Assembly: GCA_021776735.1 (NCBI GenBank)
Contig: JAJFFH010000070.1
Coordinates: forward strand, 1 to 64,000
From: Planctomycetota bacterium
GTDB taxonomy: Bacteria; Planctomycetota; PLA2
Direction of reading: 5' to 3'
DNA length: 64,000 nt
Shown here piece after piece: positions 9,688-18,647 of this stretch. The notes beneath the pieces were generated by a model. It was not told the DNA's origin, searched no databases, and was given only the letters and a program-made list of their open reading frames with translations. The position numbers were made by a program, and so were the translations under genes. Every line of letters starts with the position of its first letter. The first letter of the stretch is position 1.

Positions 9688-10611
9688 GTGCGACACCCCC
9701 TCTCGATTCACGCCCGCGCGGCAGCCGCCCGTTGCCGCCACTTGCGCACACGCGTCTTTCGCAAGCTCGCCAAGATGACGGGCCGCGCCCCGGCCCGGCC
9801 CCAAAGGGCCGTCCATGATGGCGCCCGCCCGAAAGTCGCGGTCACCGACATCCAGGCGGCCCTGACCCAACTCGGCATCGGCCAAGGCGACGCGGTTCTG
9901 GTCCACAGCGGCCTCAGCCACCTCGGGCGCGTCGAGGGCGGCGCCAAGGGCGTGCTCGCGCTGCTCCGCGAACACGTCGGCGAAACCGGCACGCTGCTCT
10001 TCCCCGCGTTCCCGTTCAACACCCTCATGCTGGGCTACGTCAAAAGCAACCCCGAGTTCGACGCCCAAAACTCCCCGGCGCGCATGGGCATGCTGGCCGA
10101 GAAAGCGCTGAAGGAATCGGATCGCCGCCGCAGCCTCCACACCACCCACTGCCTCACCGCTCTGGGCGCCGACGCGGACGCCTACGCCAAAGACCACGAA
10201 AAAGACATCACCCCGTTTGGCCCGAACTCGCCCTACCGGCGCCTGGCCGACGAAGGCGGCAAAATCCTCGCACTCGGCGTCGGCCTCAAGAGCGTGACGA
10301 GCTTTCACGAAGCCGAAGACCGCATGGGCGACGAGTTCCCGGTCCGGGTCTACCTCGACGAGACGTTCGAAATGCAGGGGAAAACAGCGGACGGACGGCG
10401 ATACGTGGTGAAGACCCGCTGCCACGACCCGTTGTTGTCCGCGGTCCGCGACTGCAACCTGATGCAGCCGCCCCTCGAACAGGCTGGCGCGCTAAAAACC
10501 GTGCCCGTCGGCGCACATTTCGCGATGTGCCTCGACGCCGCGGGCCTGAGCCAGACCCTGATCGCTCAAGCCCAGAAGAAGCGCACGATCTACGGTCGAA
10601 TCTGGGGCTGA
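9688..10611 (+). CDS. AAC(3)-family aminoglycoside N-acetyltransferase-like protein
   Basis: DAVLVHSGLSHLGRVEGG...TLLFPAFPFN...NSPYRRLADEGGKILALGV. Confidence 0.85.
   Translation: MRHPLSIHARAAAARCRHLRTRVFRKLAKMTGRAPARPQRAVHDGARPKVAVTDIQAALTQLGIGQGDAVLVHSGLSHLGRVEGGAKGVLALLREHVGETGTLLFPAFPFNTLMLGYVKSNPEFDAQNSPARMGMLAEKALKESDRRRSLHTTHCLTALGADADAYAKDHEKDITPFGPNSPYRRLADEGGKILALGVGLKSVTSFHEAEDRMGDEFPVRVYLDETFEMQGKTADGRRYVVKTRCHDPLLSAVRDCNLMQPPLEQAGALKTVPVGAHFAMCLDAAGLSQTLIAQAQKKRTIYGRIWG
10391..10402 (-). repeat. ATCGCCGTCCGT motif inside AAC(3)-like CDS
   Basis: acggacggcgat. Confidence 0.9.
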
Positions 10612-10873
10612 TTCTGAGCAGCGAACAGCGAAGACCAAGACGGCAAGATCAGGTTTGGCAGCCTGAAGATGGCTCGGTCATTGAGTTCGAGGAACTGCTG
10701 CGCGCCGGAGGCGTGGTGACACAGCTTCATTGGTTGACGCCATTCGTGTTCTTGCGACACCACATGGTGCGCAGTTGCCACGCCGCAGAGGTTCTCCGTG
10801 AGCGGCGAAGCCGGTCGGTTGCATCGCCTTGTTGTCCCGCTACTCGGAGATGTTGGTTGTCTGTTGAAGTAAC

Positions 10874-11538
<665 letters not shown>

Positions 11539-11570
11539 AGTCGTGATTGTAGCGTGGGCTGCTCAAGCGG

Positions 11571-11675
11571 GATAACGGCCAAGTTCGGCGGCCCCAAGCG
11601 GGGCAGAGAGGATGGGCCCGAGTGCGAAAACGTCTCCCCGCTTGGGGTCCGCTGGAACGCGTTGTCGGGCGGCGT
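11571..11675 (-). other. candidate long integron attC-like site
   Basis: minus strand AACGCGTTCCAGCGGACCCCAAGCGGGG...CCCCGCTTGGGGCCGCCGAACTTGGCCGTTA; long stem with bulged base, just after DinB gene end. Confidence 0.55.
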
Positions 11676-11691
11676 CCCACCGCGCCTGCGG

Positions 11692-12165
11692 TTACGACCC
11701 GCTCGACGCTGCCATAGGCGGCCACGCGCCGATCCGCTGCCGCAACGCAACGATTTTGCCAAGGTGATAGGCGTTATGTACCGCCACACAGTTCAGCTCG
11801 TCGGCCAGTGTCTGGCCCGGCTCTACCTCGAGCGCCAATCGCTCGGGCTCCTGCCCCAACGCTGCCGCAACGCGCGCGCCGTCCAGGAACTTTTGCACCA
11901 AGTCGTGCCATTGGTGCTCGTGCTCCGGCGCCGCACTCGGGAACCGATCGCCGTCCGGGTCGCCCGAACCGATGATGCTCTCCTGGTACGCCACGACGTG
12001 CCACAACTCCTCGTAGATCGAGTGTGTCGCGCCGTCGGGGACTAGCGTGACTTGCTCGAGCGTCAGCCCGGACAGCAGGCGGGCTCGCTCGGGGAACTCG
12101 CCGACCAGAAACAGATGTTCGAGGATATGCATCGCATCATTTCCTTTTTGGCCAATGTTCGTCAC
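11692..12165 (-). CDS. DinB-family protein
   Basis: EELWHVVAYQESI...HNAYHLGKIVALRQ; starts just after an attC-like site. Confidence 0.85.
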   Translation of the reverse strand: MTNIGQKGNDAMHILEHLFLVGEFPERARLLSGLTLEQVTLVPDGATHSIYEELWHVVAYQESIIGSGDPDGDRFPSAAPEHEHQWHDLVQKFLDGARVAAALGQEPERLALEVEPGQTLADELNCVAVHNAYHLGKIVALRQRIGAWPPMAASSGS

Positions 12166-12179
12166 TGCGTTTGGTAGCC

Positions 12180-12242
12180 GCCCAACGCCTTGGGCGATCA
12201 GCGGCGACGCGAAGCGCGGTCCGCTGCATCGTCTAGTTGGGC
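12180..12242 (-). other. integron attC-like recombination site
   Basis: GCCCAAC (R'' type) and GTTGGGC (R' type) boxes; inner arms CGATCAGCGG / CCGCTGCATCG pair with one extrahelical base. Confidence 0.75.
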
Positions 12243-12539
12243 GGCGCGCCCGGGAACTGGTTTTCAGCCACAGAGGGCACCGAGATCACAGAGGCGTTCG
12301 AACGGGATTTCGCGGAGCTGAAACTCGACTGCGAGAGCCTCCTCGTAGATCGACTCCAAGAGACCGGGATCCATGTGGCGATGCGCCTCGATCGCCGCCG
12401 CGATGATCTGCTCGGTGAGCGGGTCTCCCATCTCTGTGACCTCTGTGATCTCTGTGGCCAGAACTTCTCCTCGTCCGCCCAACTACTACTTATCTGGTTC
12501 CGCATAGGACGAGGCCCTTTCGGATTCGTGCAGTCTATC
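12195..12539. repeat. 345-bp direct repeat, copy 1 (mate 63339-63683)
   Basis: same length, no indels, 23 mismatches by eye (~93% identity). Confidence 0.9.
12264..12431 (-). CDS. truncated GxxExxY-family protein
   Basis: MGDPLTEQIIAAAIEAHRHMDPGLLESIYEEALAVEFQLREIPFER then premature end. Confidence 0.6.
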   Translation of the reverse strand: MGDPLTEQIIAAAIEAHRHMDPGLLESIYEEALAVEFQLREIPFERLCDLGALCG

Positions 12540-12843
12540 GCAAGTCGTCGATTCCGGCACGGGCCGCAAAAGTCGTTCTGCGTGCGGACTTTGGGGGCGA
12601 GAGCGCCCGGGGTCTGTCGGGATAGACTGCACGGACGCCGCTGCATCGAACGAACGCTGGCTGGCGTGTTAGTCGCTCCGGGCGTCCGGCAACGAGTCTC
12701 CTCCAGCTTGGTCGGCGAGGCTGCGAACGCCCGGCTGTCCGCGATTCAGGGCATGGGTGTCGATGGGCCCCCAACCGCTCCTGAATGGTGCGGGGGTCGT
12801 ATCCGTCCTGGGGCGATGGTGGAAAAAGCGCCCAGGCGATTTC

Positions 12844-13077
12844 TTAGGCCGGCTTCCGTTCGGCGACCAGCGCGGCGATTTGTTGGAGGGTCTTCTCGCC
12901 GTCCAGGTCTTCTTCCGTGACCTTCACGTCGTACTGCGAGTCGATCTCCATGACCAGGCTGATGCGGGTCATGGAGTCCCAGCCGGGGATGTCCTCGAGC
13001 TTCAACTCGGCCGTGAACTCGGTGTCGTCGGCCTCGTCGAAGACGTTTTCCAGACAGTCCTTGAATGCGTCGTCCAT
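12844..13077 (-). CDS. acyl carrier protein-like
   Basis: 77 aa; PGWDSMTRISLVMEIDSQYDVKVTEEDL (phosphopantetheine Ser in DSM); next to fabH. Confidence 0.88.
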   Translation of the reverse strand: MDDAFKDCLENVFDEADDTEFTAELKLEDIPGWDSMTRISLVMEIDSQYDVKVTEEDLDGEKTLQQIAALVAERKPA

Positions 13078-13116
13078 CGTGTTCGCTCCTGATTGCTCTG
13101 CTTACTCGCTCGGTTC

Positions 13117-14109
13117 CTACTCGCTCGGTTCTGCTTCGAAGGCGAACGCCATGGCGCCCCACGAAAGGCCGCCGCCGAACGCGGCCATCACCAGATTTTC
13201 GCCGGGCTTGGGCGCGTGGTCGCCGCGCATGCGGTCGTCGAGCGCCACCACGATCGAGGCGGCGGCGGTATTGCCCATCGTCGCGACGATGTTCGCGAAA
13301 CGGTCCTCGTCCATCTCGAGGCGCCGCGCGATCTCCGTGATGATGTTGACGTTGGCCTGGTGCAAGACAACGTGCTGGACATCGTCGCTCGTAAGCCCCG
13401 CCTTCTTGATGACGTCGGCCACGATCTTGGAGCCTTCGCCCACGGCGAACTCGTAGACCTGGCGGCCCTTCATACGGAAGTACAGGTCCTTGTCCTTCTC
13501 GACCTGCTTGAACGGCAGCATCGCGCCGCCGCCCGGAACCTGGATCACGTCGGCGCCCGAGCCGTCGGTGCGCAGGATCACTTCGAGAACGCGCGCCCGT
13601 CCCGGCCGATTCGTGAGCAGCATCGCCCCCGCCCCGTCTCCGAAGTACGGGTACGTCGAGAAGTCCTTCGGGTTGGTGATGCGCGAGTACGCCTCGGCGG
13701 CAATCACCATCACGTTCTCGTAGTTGTGGGCCTCGACGAGCCCGTCCCCCATGTGCAGCGCGAAGACCGCGCCCGAGCACACCGAGTTCAGATCGCAGGC
13801 GAACGCCTTGTTCGCCCCGATCGCATGCTGCACGCGCGTCGCGGTCGCCGGCTGGACCCGGTCGGGCGACGAGGTCGCGAGCAGGATCGCGTCGAGGTCG
13901 GACCCGGCGATTCCGGCGTCGGCGAGACAGGCCCGCGCCGCCTCGATGGCGAGGTCGGAGGTCGTCTCTCCCTCGCTGACGTGCCGCCGCTCGCGGATCC
14001 CCGTCTTCTCCTCGATGCGGGGCCGGAACTCTTCCGGAAACTGGGTCAGGTCCTCGTTGCGGACGATCCGCCGCGGGAGAAAGGAGCCGGTTGCGCTTAG
14101 GTAGGCCAC
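13117..14109 (-). CDS. fabH: 3-oxoacyl-ACP synthase III
   Basis: DLNSVCSGAVFALHMGDG active-site Cys; HQANVNIITEIARRL; GGGLSWGAMAF. Confidence 0.93.
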   Translation of the reverse strand: MAYLSATGSFLPRRIVRNEDLTQFPEEFRPRIEEKTGIRERRHVSEGETTSDLAIEAARACLADAGIAGSDLDAILLATSSPDRVQPATATRVQHAIGANKAFACDLNSVCSGAVFALHMGDGLVEAHNYENVMVIAAEAYSRITNPKDFSTYPYFGDGAGAMLLTNRPGRARVLEVILRTDGSGADVIQVPGGGAMLPFKQVEKDKDLYFRMKGRQVYEFAVGEGSKIVADVIKKAGLTSDDVQHVVLHQANVNIITEIARRLEMDEDRFANIVATMGNTAAASIVVALDDRMRGDHAPKPGENLVMAAFGGGLSWGAMAFAFEAEPSE

Positions 14110-14255
14110 GAGATCATGCTATGAACCGAGGGTCGTTTTCGTGCTCATGCGACCACCGGTGTTTCGGTTCGGAACACCGGTGTCACCCCTCCGTATCGGT
14201 CGGGCCGCGAAAAAAAGGAAGTTCCCCCCGCCCACGTCTTGGCACCGGATTCGCC

Positions 14256-15575
14256 ATGAGGTTCGCCATGTATCGCCGTCCGTTCCTGTTTCTCCAGCTT
14301 CTCCTTCTCCTGCCTCTCGCCACCACGACCGTCGCCCAGGAGCCCGAAACAGAGCCCGCGGACGACCCGATCGCCGCCGCAGTCAAGGCGCGGATGGACC
14401 GCGGCAGCGCGTTCTACAAGGCGAAGGAGTACGCCAAGGCGGAGCGGGAGTTCGAGAAGGCGGCCAAACTCGACAAGAGCCACGCGCTCGCCCACCTCTG
14501 GCAGGGGTATTGCCGGTACTACCAAAAGAACTACGCGGGGGCGATCGAGTGCTATACGGCCACGATCGAGGCGGACCCGGGGCACGCGGGACGCGGGCAC
14601 TACGCGCGCGGGCAGGCTCGGGCGCTCCTGAAGAAGCACGAGGGCGCGGTCGAGGACTTCTCCGCGGCCATCGCGAAGCACGGGAACTGGGCGGCAGCGT
14701 ATCACTATCGCGCGAACTCGCTCTTCGAGCTGACCCGGCTGGCCGAGGCGGCGCGCGACTACGAACGTTCGATCGAGCTGCAAAAAAACAACTGGTCGGC
14801 CTGGATGCAGCGCGCCAGGGTCAGCGAGGCGATGGGCGACTACGACGCCGCGGAAAAGGTCTACTCGCAGCTCATCGAGGCCAATCCGAAGTACACGAGC
14901 GCCTACATCGGACGCGGCCGCTGCCGGGCCCTGCTCGGCAAGCGCACCGACGCCGAGTTCGACTTCGGTCGGGCGATCCGGGAGGCCCCCGACGATCCCA
15001 CGCCGCTCTGCCAGCGCGCGCGCATCCACATGCTCTTTCACGACTTCAAGCGCGCGCTCGAGGACTGCGACGCCGCGCGCAAGATCGATCCCAAGCACTA
15101 CTACCCGTACTTCATCCGCGGCCTCGTGAAATACAACTACGGCAAGTTCCGTCCGGCCCGCGCCGACATGCGCAAGGCGATCAAGAAGATGGAGGCCATG
15201 GGCCAGGAGCCGGACTACCTGCATCTGTACCTCTGCCTCGTCCAGCGGCGCATCGGCAAGCACGAAGAGGCCCTCGCCGACCTCAAGAAGTACTACGCGC
15301 AGAAGAAAAAAAAGCCCGAGGAGTGGTACACGCAGATCGTCTCGTTCCTGACGGGCAAGATCGACGAAGCAACGTTCTTGAAATCCGCGGTCGATGAGAC
15401 CCCGAAGCGCACGCGCGAGCGTCGCTGCGAGGCGTACTTCTACGCGGGCACGTGCCGCCTGATCGACGGCGACAAGACAAAAGCCAACGTGTACTTCCGT
15501 GAGGCGATCGACACCGACGTCATTTCCTTCATGGAATACGAGACAAGCAAGATCGCGCTCGCGCAGAAACGATAG
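14256..15575 (+). CDS. secreted TPR-repeat protein
   Basis: signal peptide MYRRPFLFLQLLLLLPLATTTVAQ; multiple TPRs. Confidence 0.85.
   Translation: MRFAMYRRPFLFLQLLLLLPLATTTVAQEPETEPADDPIAAAVKARMDRGSAFYKAKEYAKAEREFEKAAKLDKSHALAHLWQGYCRYYQKNYAGAIECYTATIEADPGHAGRGHYARGQARALLKKHEGAVEDFSAAIAKHGNWAAAYHYRANSLFELTRLAEAARDYERSIELQKNNWSAWMQRARVSEAMGDYDAAEKVYSQLIEANPKYTSAYIGRGRCRALLGKRTDAEFDFGRAIREAPDDPTPLCQRARIHMLFHDFKRALEDCDAARKIDPKHYYPYFIRGLVKYNYGKFRPARADMRKAIKKMEAMGQEPDYLHLYLCLVQRRIGKHEEALADLKKYYAQKKKKPEEWYTQIVSFLTGKIDEATFLKSAVDETPKRTRERRCEAYFYAGTCRLIDGDKTKANVYFREAIDTDVISFMEYETSKIALAQKR
14272..14283 (+). repeat. ATCGCCGTCCGT motif at TPR gene start region
   Basis: atcgccgtccgt followed by tcctg. 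Confidence 0.9.
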
Positions 15576-15626
15576 GGCGGTTTGGGGGGCCAGGGGGCCC
15601 GATCCCGTTCTCGAACGACGTTCACG

Positions 15627-15693
15627 TTCACGTAGCGCTTGCCGAACACGCGGAAGTCGACCATTCGAACAACCCGCGACGCAGTCGCGACCC
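15627..15693. repeat. 67-bp perfect direct repeat, copy 1
   Basis: ttcacgtagcgcttgccgaacacgcggaagtcgaccattcgaacaacccgcgacgcagtcgcgaccc. Confidence 0.95.
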
Positions 15694-15758
15694 GAACCCG
15701 AACCCGAACCCGAGAAGCACTACGGCAGCTGACGAAGCGTTCACGTGCACGAACGACG

Positions 15759-15825
15759 TTCACGTAGCGCTTGCCGAACACGCGGAAGTCGACCATTCGA
15801 ACAACCCGCGACGCAGTCGCGACCC
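15759..15825. repeat. 67-bp perfect direct repeat, copy 2
   Basis: identical to 15627-15693; period 132 bp (22 x 6). Confidence 0.95.
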
Positions 15826-15880
15826 AATCCCAATCCCAACCCCAACCCCGATCCCGACCGCGACCCCGGGGGGCGCGTGG

Positions 15881-16456
15881 CTACGTCCCGCCCTCGCCGG
15901 ATGCCGCGGAGACGCCGCCGGACACGATGAACTGCATGACCTCGCTCGGCTCCACCTCAAGCGGAGTGAGCGCGGACGTCGGGAAAATGAGCACCTGACC
16001 GGCGAAGTTGTACGACTGCGGGAAATAGACCGCGACCTGTCCCTCGCCCGCCCAACTGAGTTCATCGCGCGTGACGAACCCGAGCGCGCGCCCGTGAAGG
16101 CCCTCCCCCATCGCGACGAGCACAGGGCGATCAAACTTCTTCTGCTCCCCGACGAACGCGGCGAGCAGGTCCTTGATGGCGCCATGGATCAGCTTCGCGA
16201 TCGGCACGCGCTGAAACAACCGATCGACCGCCCGGGCAAACCAGCCGGTCAAGACGTTGCTGACGAGCATCCCGACAGCCGTAATCGCGACCAGCGCGAT
16301 CAAAGTGCCGAGCCCGGGCGTGCGAATGCCCAACCACCGGTCGGTATCGACCAGCGCCTCGATCCCGGAAAACACCATCCAGAGGATGTAGACCGTGAGC
16401 GCGATCGGAACGACAAAAACGAGACCCCGGAAGAAGTACCGCATCAGGAAGCGCAT
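15881..16456 (-). CDS. DUF502-family membrane protein
   Basis: MRYFFRGLVFVVPIALTVYILWMVF...GIRTPGLGTLIALVAI; pattern of DUF502. Confidence 0.85.
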   Translation of the reverse strand: MRFLMRYFFRGLVFVVPIALTVYILWMVFSGIEALVDTDRWLGIRTPGLGTLIALVAITAVGMLVSNVLTGWFARAVDRLFQRVPIAKLIHGAIKDLLAAFVGEQKKFDRPVLVAMGEGLHGRALGFVTRDELSWAGEGQVAVYFPQSYNFAGQVLIFPTSALTPLEVEPSEVMQFIVSGGVSAASGEGGT

Positions 16457-16573
16457 GGCGGCAGTCTATTTCGCCGCGATCGGCTCCGCTGCAAAAATCG
16501 CCTGTGGCGCTTTTTGTAAGTTCGCGCGTGGGGCGCCTGCGGCGCCACGGCGCGCACATGAAGGACGGACTTG

Positions 16574-16852
16574 TTAACCGCCGGATACTGCTTGCAGGAT
16601 CGTGATCTTGTCGCCGTCTCTTATGGGGAGATCCCTGCGCTCGTGCCAGCGCGTATTGTCTTCGTTGATGAAGCACAGGACGTGTGGGCGGAACTCGCCG
16701 TGTTCATCGACGACGTGGACCCTCAGGCGCGGCTCCTTTTCGAACGCGTCCTGAAGGACCTCCTGCAGCGTGGTGCCGTTGACCTCGAGGCGGCGGACAC
16801 CGCCCAGGACGTTCGCAATCATCGTGGGCAATTCAACAGTGGCGCTGGCCAT
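16574..16852 (-). CDS. MoaD/ThiS-family ubiquitin-like sulfur carrier
   Basis: ends DGDKITILQAVSGG; beta-grasp sized (~92 aa). Confidence 0.85.
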   Translation of the reverse strand: MASATVELPTMIANVLGGVRRLEVNGTTLQEVLQDAFEKEPRLRVHVVDEHGEFRPHVLCFINEDNTRWHERRDLPIRDGDKITILQAVSGG

Positions 16853-16869
16853 GGTCCGCTCGTTCCCTG

Positions 16870-17916
16870 CTAGACCGTGAACGCTTCGATCGACAAAACA
16901 CGCGGCAGGGTGCACGGCAGCGCCTGCCAGCTCTCCGCACCGTCCGCGCTGGCGTAGACCGCGCCCGCCGTGTCGCCGAAGTAGATGCCGCCCCCGCCAT
17001 CGTGCGCCATCGCGCCGCGCAGGACACCGGCCCAGCACGGATGCGTCGGCAGGCCCTCGGCGCGCCGCTGCCAGGAGTCGCCGCGATCGTCGCTGGTGTA
17101 CACGGCGAGGTCGCCCTTGACCGGCATGCGGTACTCGTCGCTTTCCATCGGGAAGCAGAACAGGCGCCCGCTGTCCGGATCGCGCACGACCGGGAACCCG
17201 AACCAGGACGGCAGCCCCTCCATGCACGCGGTCCAATGGTCACCGCCGTCGGTCGAGCGGTACATACCCGTGTGGTCTTGCCGCCACAAGACATCGCCGT
17301 CCGTTTGCTGCTGGGCGAGTGCATGCACGCAAAACCCGATGTCCTTGAATTCCTTGTCCTCGATGGCGACGCGGATGCCCTCGTTCTTGGCCAGCCAGGT
17401 CTCGCCACCATCGTCCGTGCGCCAGACGCCGACCGCGGAGATGCCGACCCAGACGCGTTTCTCGTCGTTGGGGTCGACAAGCACGACGTGGGCGCAGAGG
17501 CCGCCCGCCCCCGGGAACCAGTTCGGGCGCGAGGCGTGCTCGTTGAGCGCGGGCACGGGTTGCCACGACTCGCCATCGTCCTCGGAGAGAAACAGCCCGG
17601 CCTGATCGACGCCCGCGAAGTGCCGGTTCGCGCCGGCGCGCAGCGTCCAGATCTGGTTCATCTTGCGGTCGCTGTCGGCGGCCCACGCCGGCCCGTTTTC
17701 GATCTGGCGCCACTCCTTCAGGTCGTCGCTGACGTGCACGGCGGCGCCGTAGACGCGACTCGCGGTGGCCGCCAGCCAGCGCCCGCTGGGCGACCGAGTC
17801 GTCGCCGTGAGTTTCCAGCCCTTGAAGAGCGGCCCTTCAACGGTCCATTCGCGCTTGTTCTCGGAGCGGCAGATGAATCCGCCCTTTTCGGTGCCCACGA
17901 TGACGACGGTTCCCAT
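16870..17916 (-). CDS. BNR/sialidase-like beta-propeller protein
   Basis: Asp-box-like repeats: SEDDGESWQPV, TDDGGETWLAK, SDDRGDSWQRR, SADGAESWQAL. Confidence 0.88.
   Translation of the reverse strand: MGTVVIVGTEKGGFICRSENKREWTVEGPLFKGWKLTATTRSPSGRWLAATASRVYGAAVHVSDDLKEWRQIENGPAWAADSDRKMNQIWTLRAGANRHFAGVDQAGLFLSEDDGESWQPVPALNEHASRPNWFPGAGGLCAHVVLVDPNDEKRVWVGISAVGVWRTDDGGETWLAKNEGIRVAIEDKEFKDIGFCVHALAQQQTDGDVLWRQDHTGMYRSTDGGDHWTACMEGLPSWFGFPVVRDPDSGRLFCFPMESDEYRMPVKGDLAVYTSDDRGDSWQRRAEGLPTHPCWAGVLRGAMAHDGGGGIYFGDTAGAVYASADGAESWQALPCTLPRVLSIEAFTV
17291..17309 (+). repeat. ATCGCCGTCCGT motif (full 19-mer) in BNR CDS
   Basis: acatcgccgtccgtttgct; encodes QTDGDV on minus strand. Confidence 0.95.
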
Positions 17917-17957
17917 GATCTTTCCTCACGCTTGGATTGGTGCCTCGGACCGGTGCT

Positions 17958-18617
17958 TCAAGAGCCTGTTCGCGTCCGCGTCCCGGATGTCTCGGCTTTT
18001 CTATTTTCGCCGGGACGGAGGTACGGCGCAAGGGTCGCAAGTTCGTCTTCGACCTCGTCGGGCGAGCGGCAGGTCAGGGCGATTTCACGGCGCAGGGCAC
18101 GCATCAGGCGGCCGCGGGCGATCCAAAGCCGGTTGCGGCTGGGAACACCGTCCTCTGCGCCGTCCTCTGGGCCGTCCTCTGGGCCGTCCAGATGAGCGCG
18201 AATCACGTCGAAATGGCGCGGCTCCTCCGCCGCCAAACGGTCCAGCCCGCGGGTAACGAGCCACAGCGCCCATTCGCGTGAAAACGCCTCGGCCGCGTCG
18301 TCGCGCGCCGGCAACTCCGGCAACTCCACCGGTGCCTCGCGCCTACGCCGAAACCAGTCCCGCACCGCGTTGCGCGTGACCGTCCCCAGCAGCGCCCGAA
18401 ACCGCCCGCGCTGCGCGTCGGCCCGCTCGAGCACCCGCCCCCTGAGCAGGCGCACGAACACGTCGTGGCACAGGTCCTCGGCCTCCTGAGCCGGCACGCC
18501 GCATGCGCGCACCGTGGCCAGCACCGGCGCACGATAGCTCGCCGCAAAGCGCTCCAGGGCCTCGGAGTCGTCGAGCCCGGCGGCGTGGACCAGCGTCCAG
18601 ACGGTTGTCGGAAACAC
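17958..18617 (-). CDS. RNA polymerase sigma factor (ECF / sigma-70 family)
   Basis: TVWTLVHAAGLDDSEALERFAASYRAPVLATVRACGVPAQEAEDLCHDVFVRLL. Confidence 0.85.
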   Translation of the reverse strand: MFPTTVWTLVHAAGLDDSEALERFAASYRAPVLATVRACGVPAQEAEDLCHDVFVRLLRGRVLERADAQRGRFRALLGTVTRNAVRDWFRRRREAPVELPELPARDDAAEAFSREWALWLVTRGLDRLAAEEPRHFDVIRAHLDGPEDGPEDGAEDGVPSRNRLWIARGRLMRALRREIALTCRSPDEVEDELATLAPYLRPGENRKAETSGTRTRTGS

Positions 18618-18647
18618 GAATCGCCCAGCTTATTACAATGCGCGCGC

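Noticed and set aside
11947-11958. atcgccgtccgg in the DinB gene
   Set aside because: 11 of 12 positions but no GCT extension; treated as chance or ambiguous.
12233-12646. 137-aa ORF ending SVAENQFPGAPPN
   Set aside because: Different frame from the GxxExxY homology; read-through of the repeat and attC, probably not a real protein.
15691-15870. CRISPR array at the 67-bp/hexamer repeats
   Set aside because: Only two long repeats, spacers are themselves simple repeats, no cas genes.
15440-15930. ORFs across the repeat (RVRVRVRV..., NPNPNPNP...)
   Set aside because: Translations of hexanucleotide repeats; no independent coding evidence.
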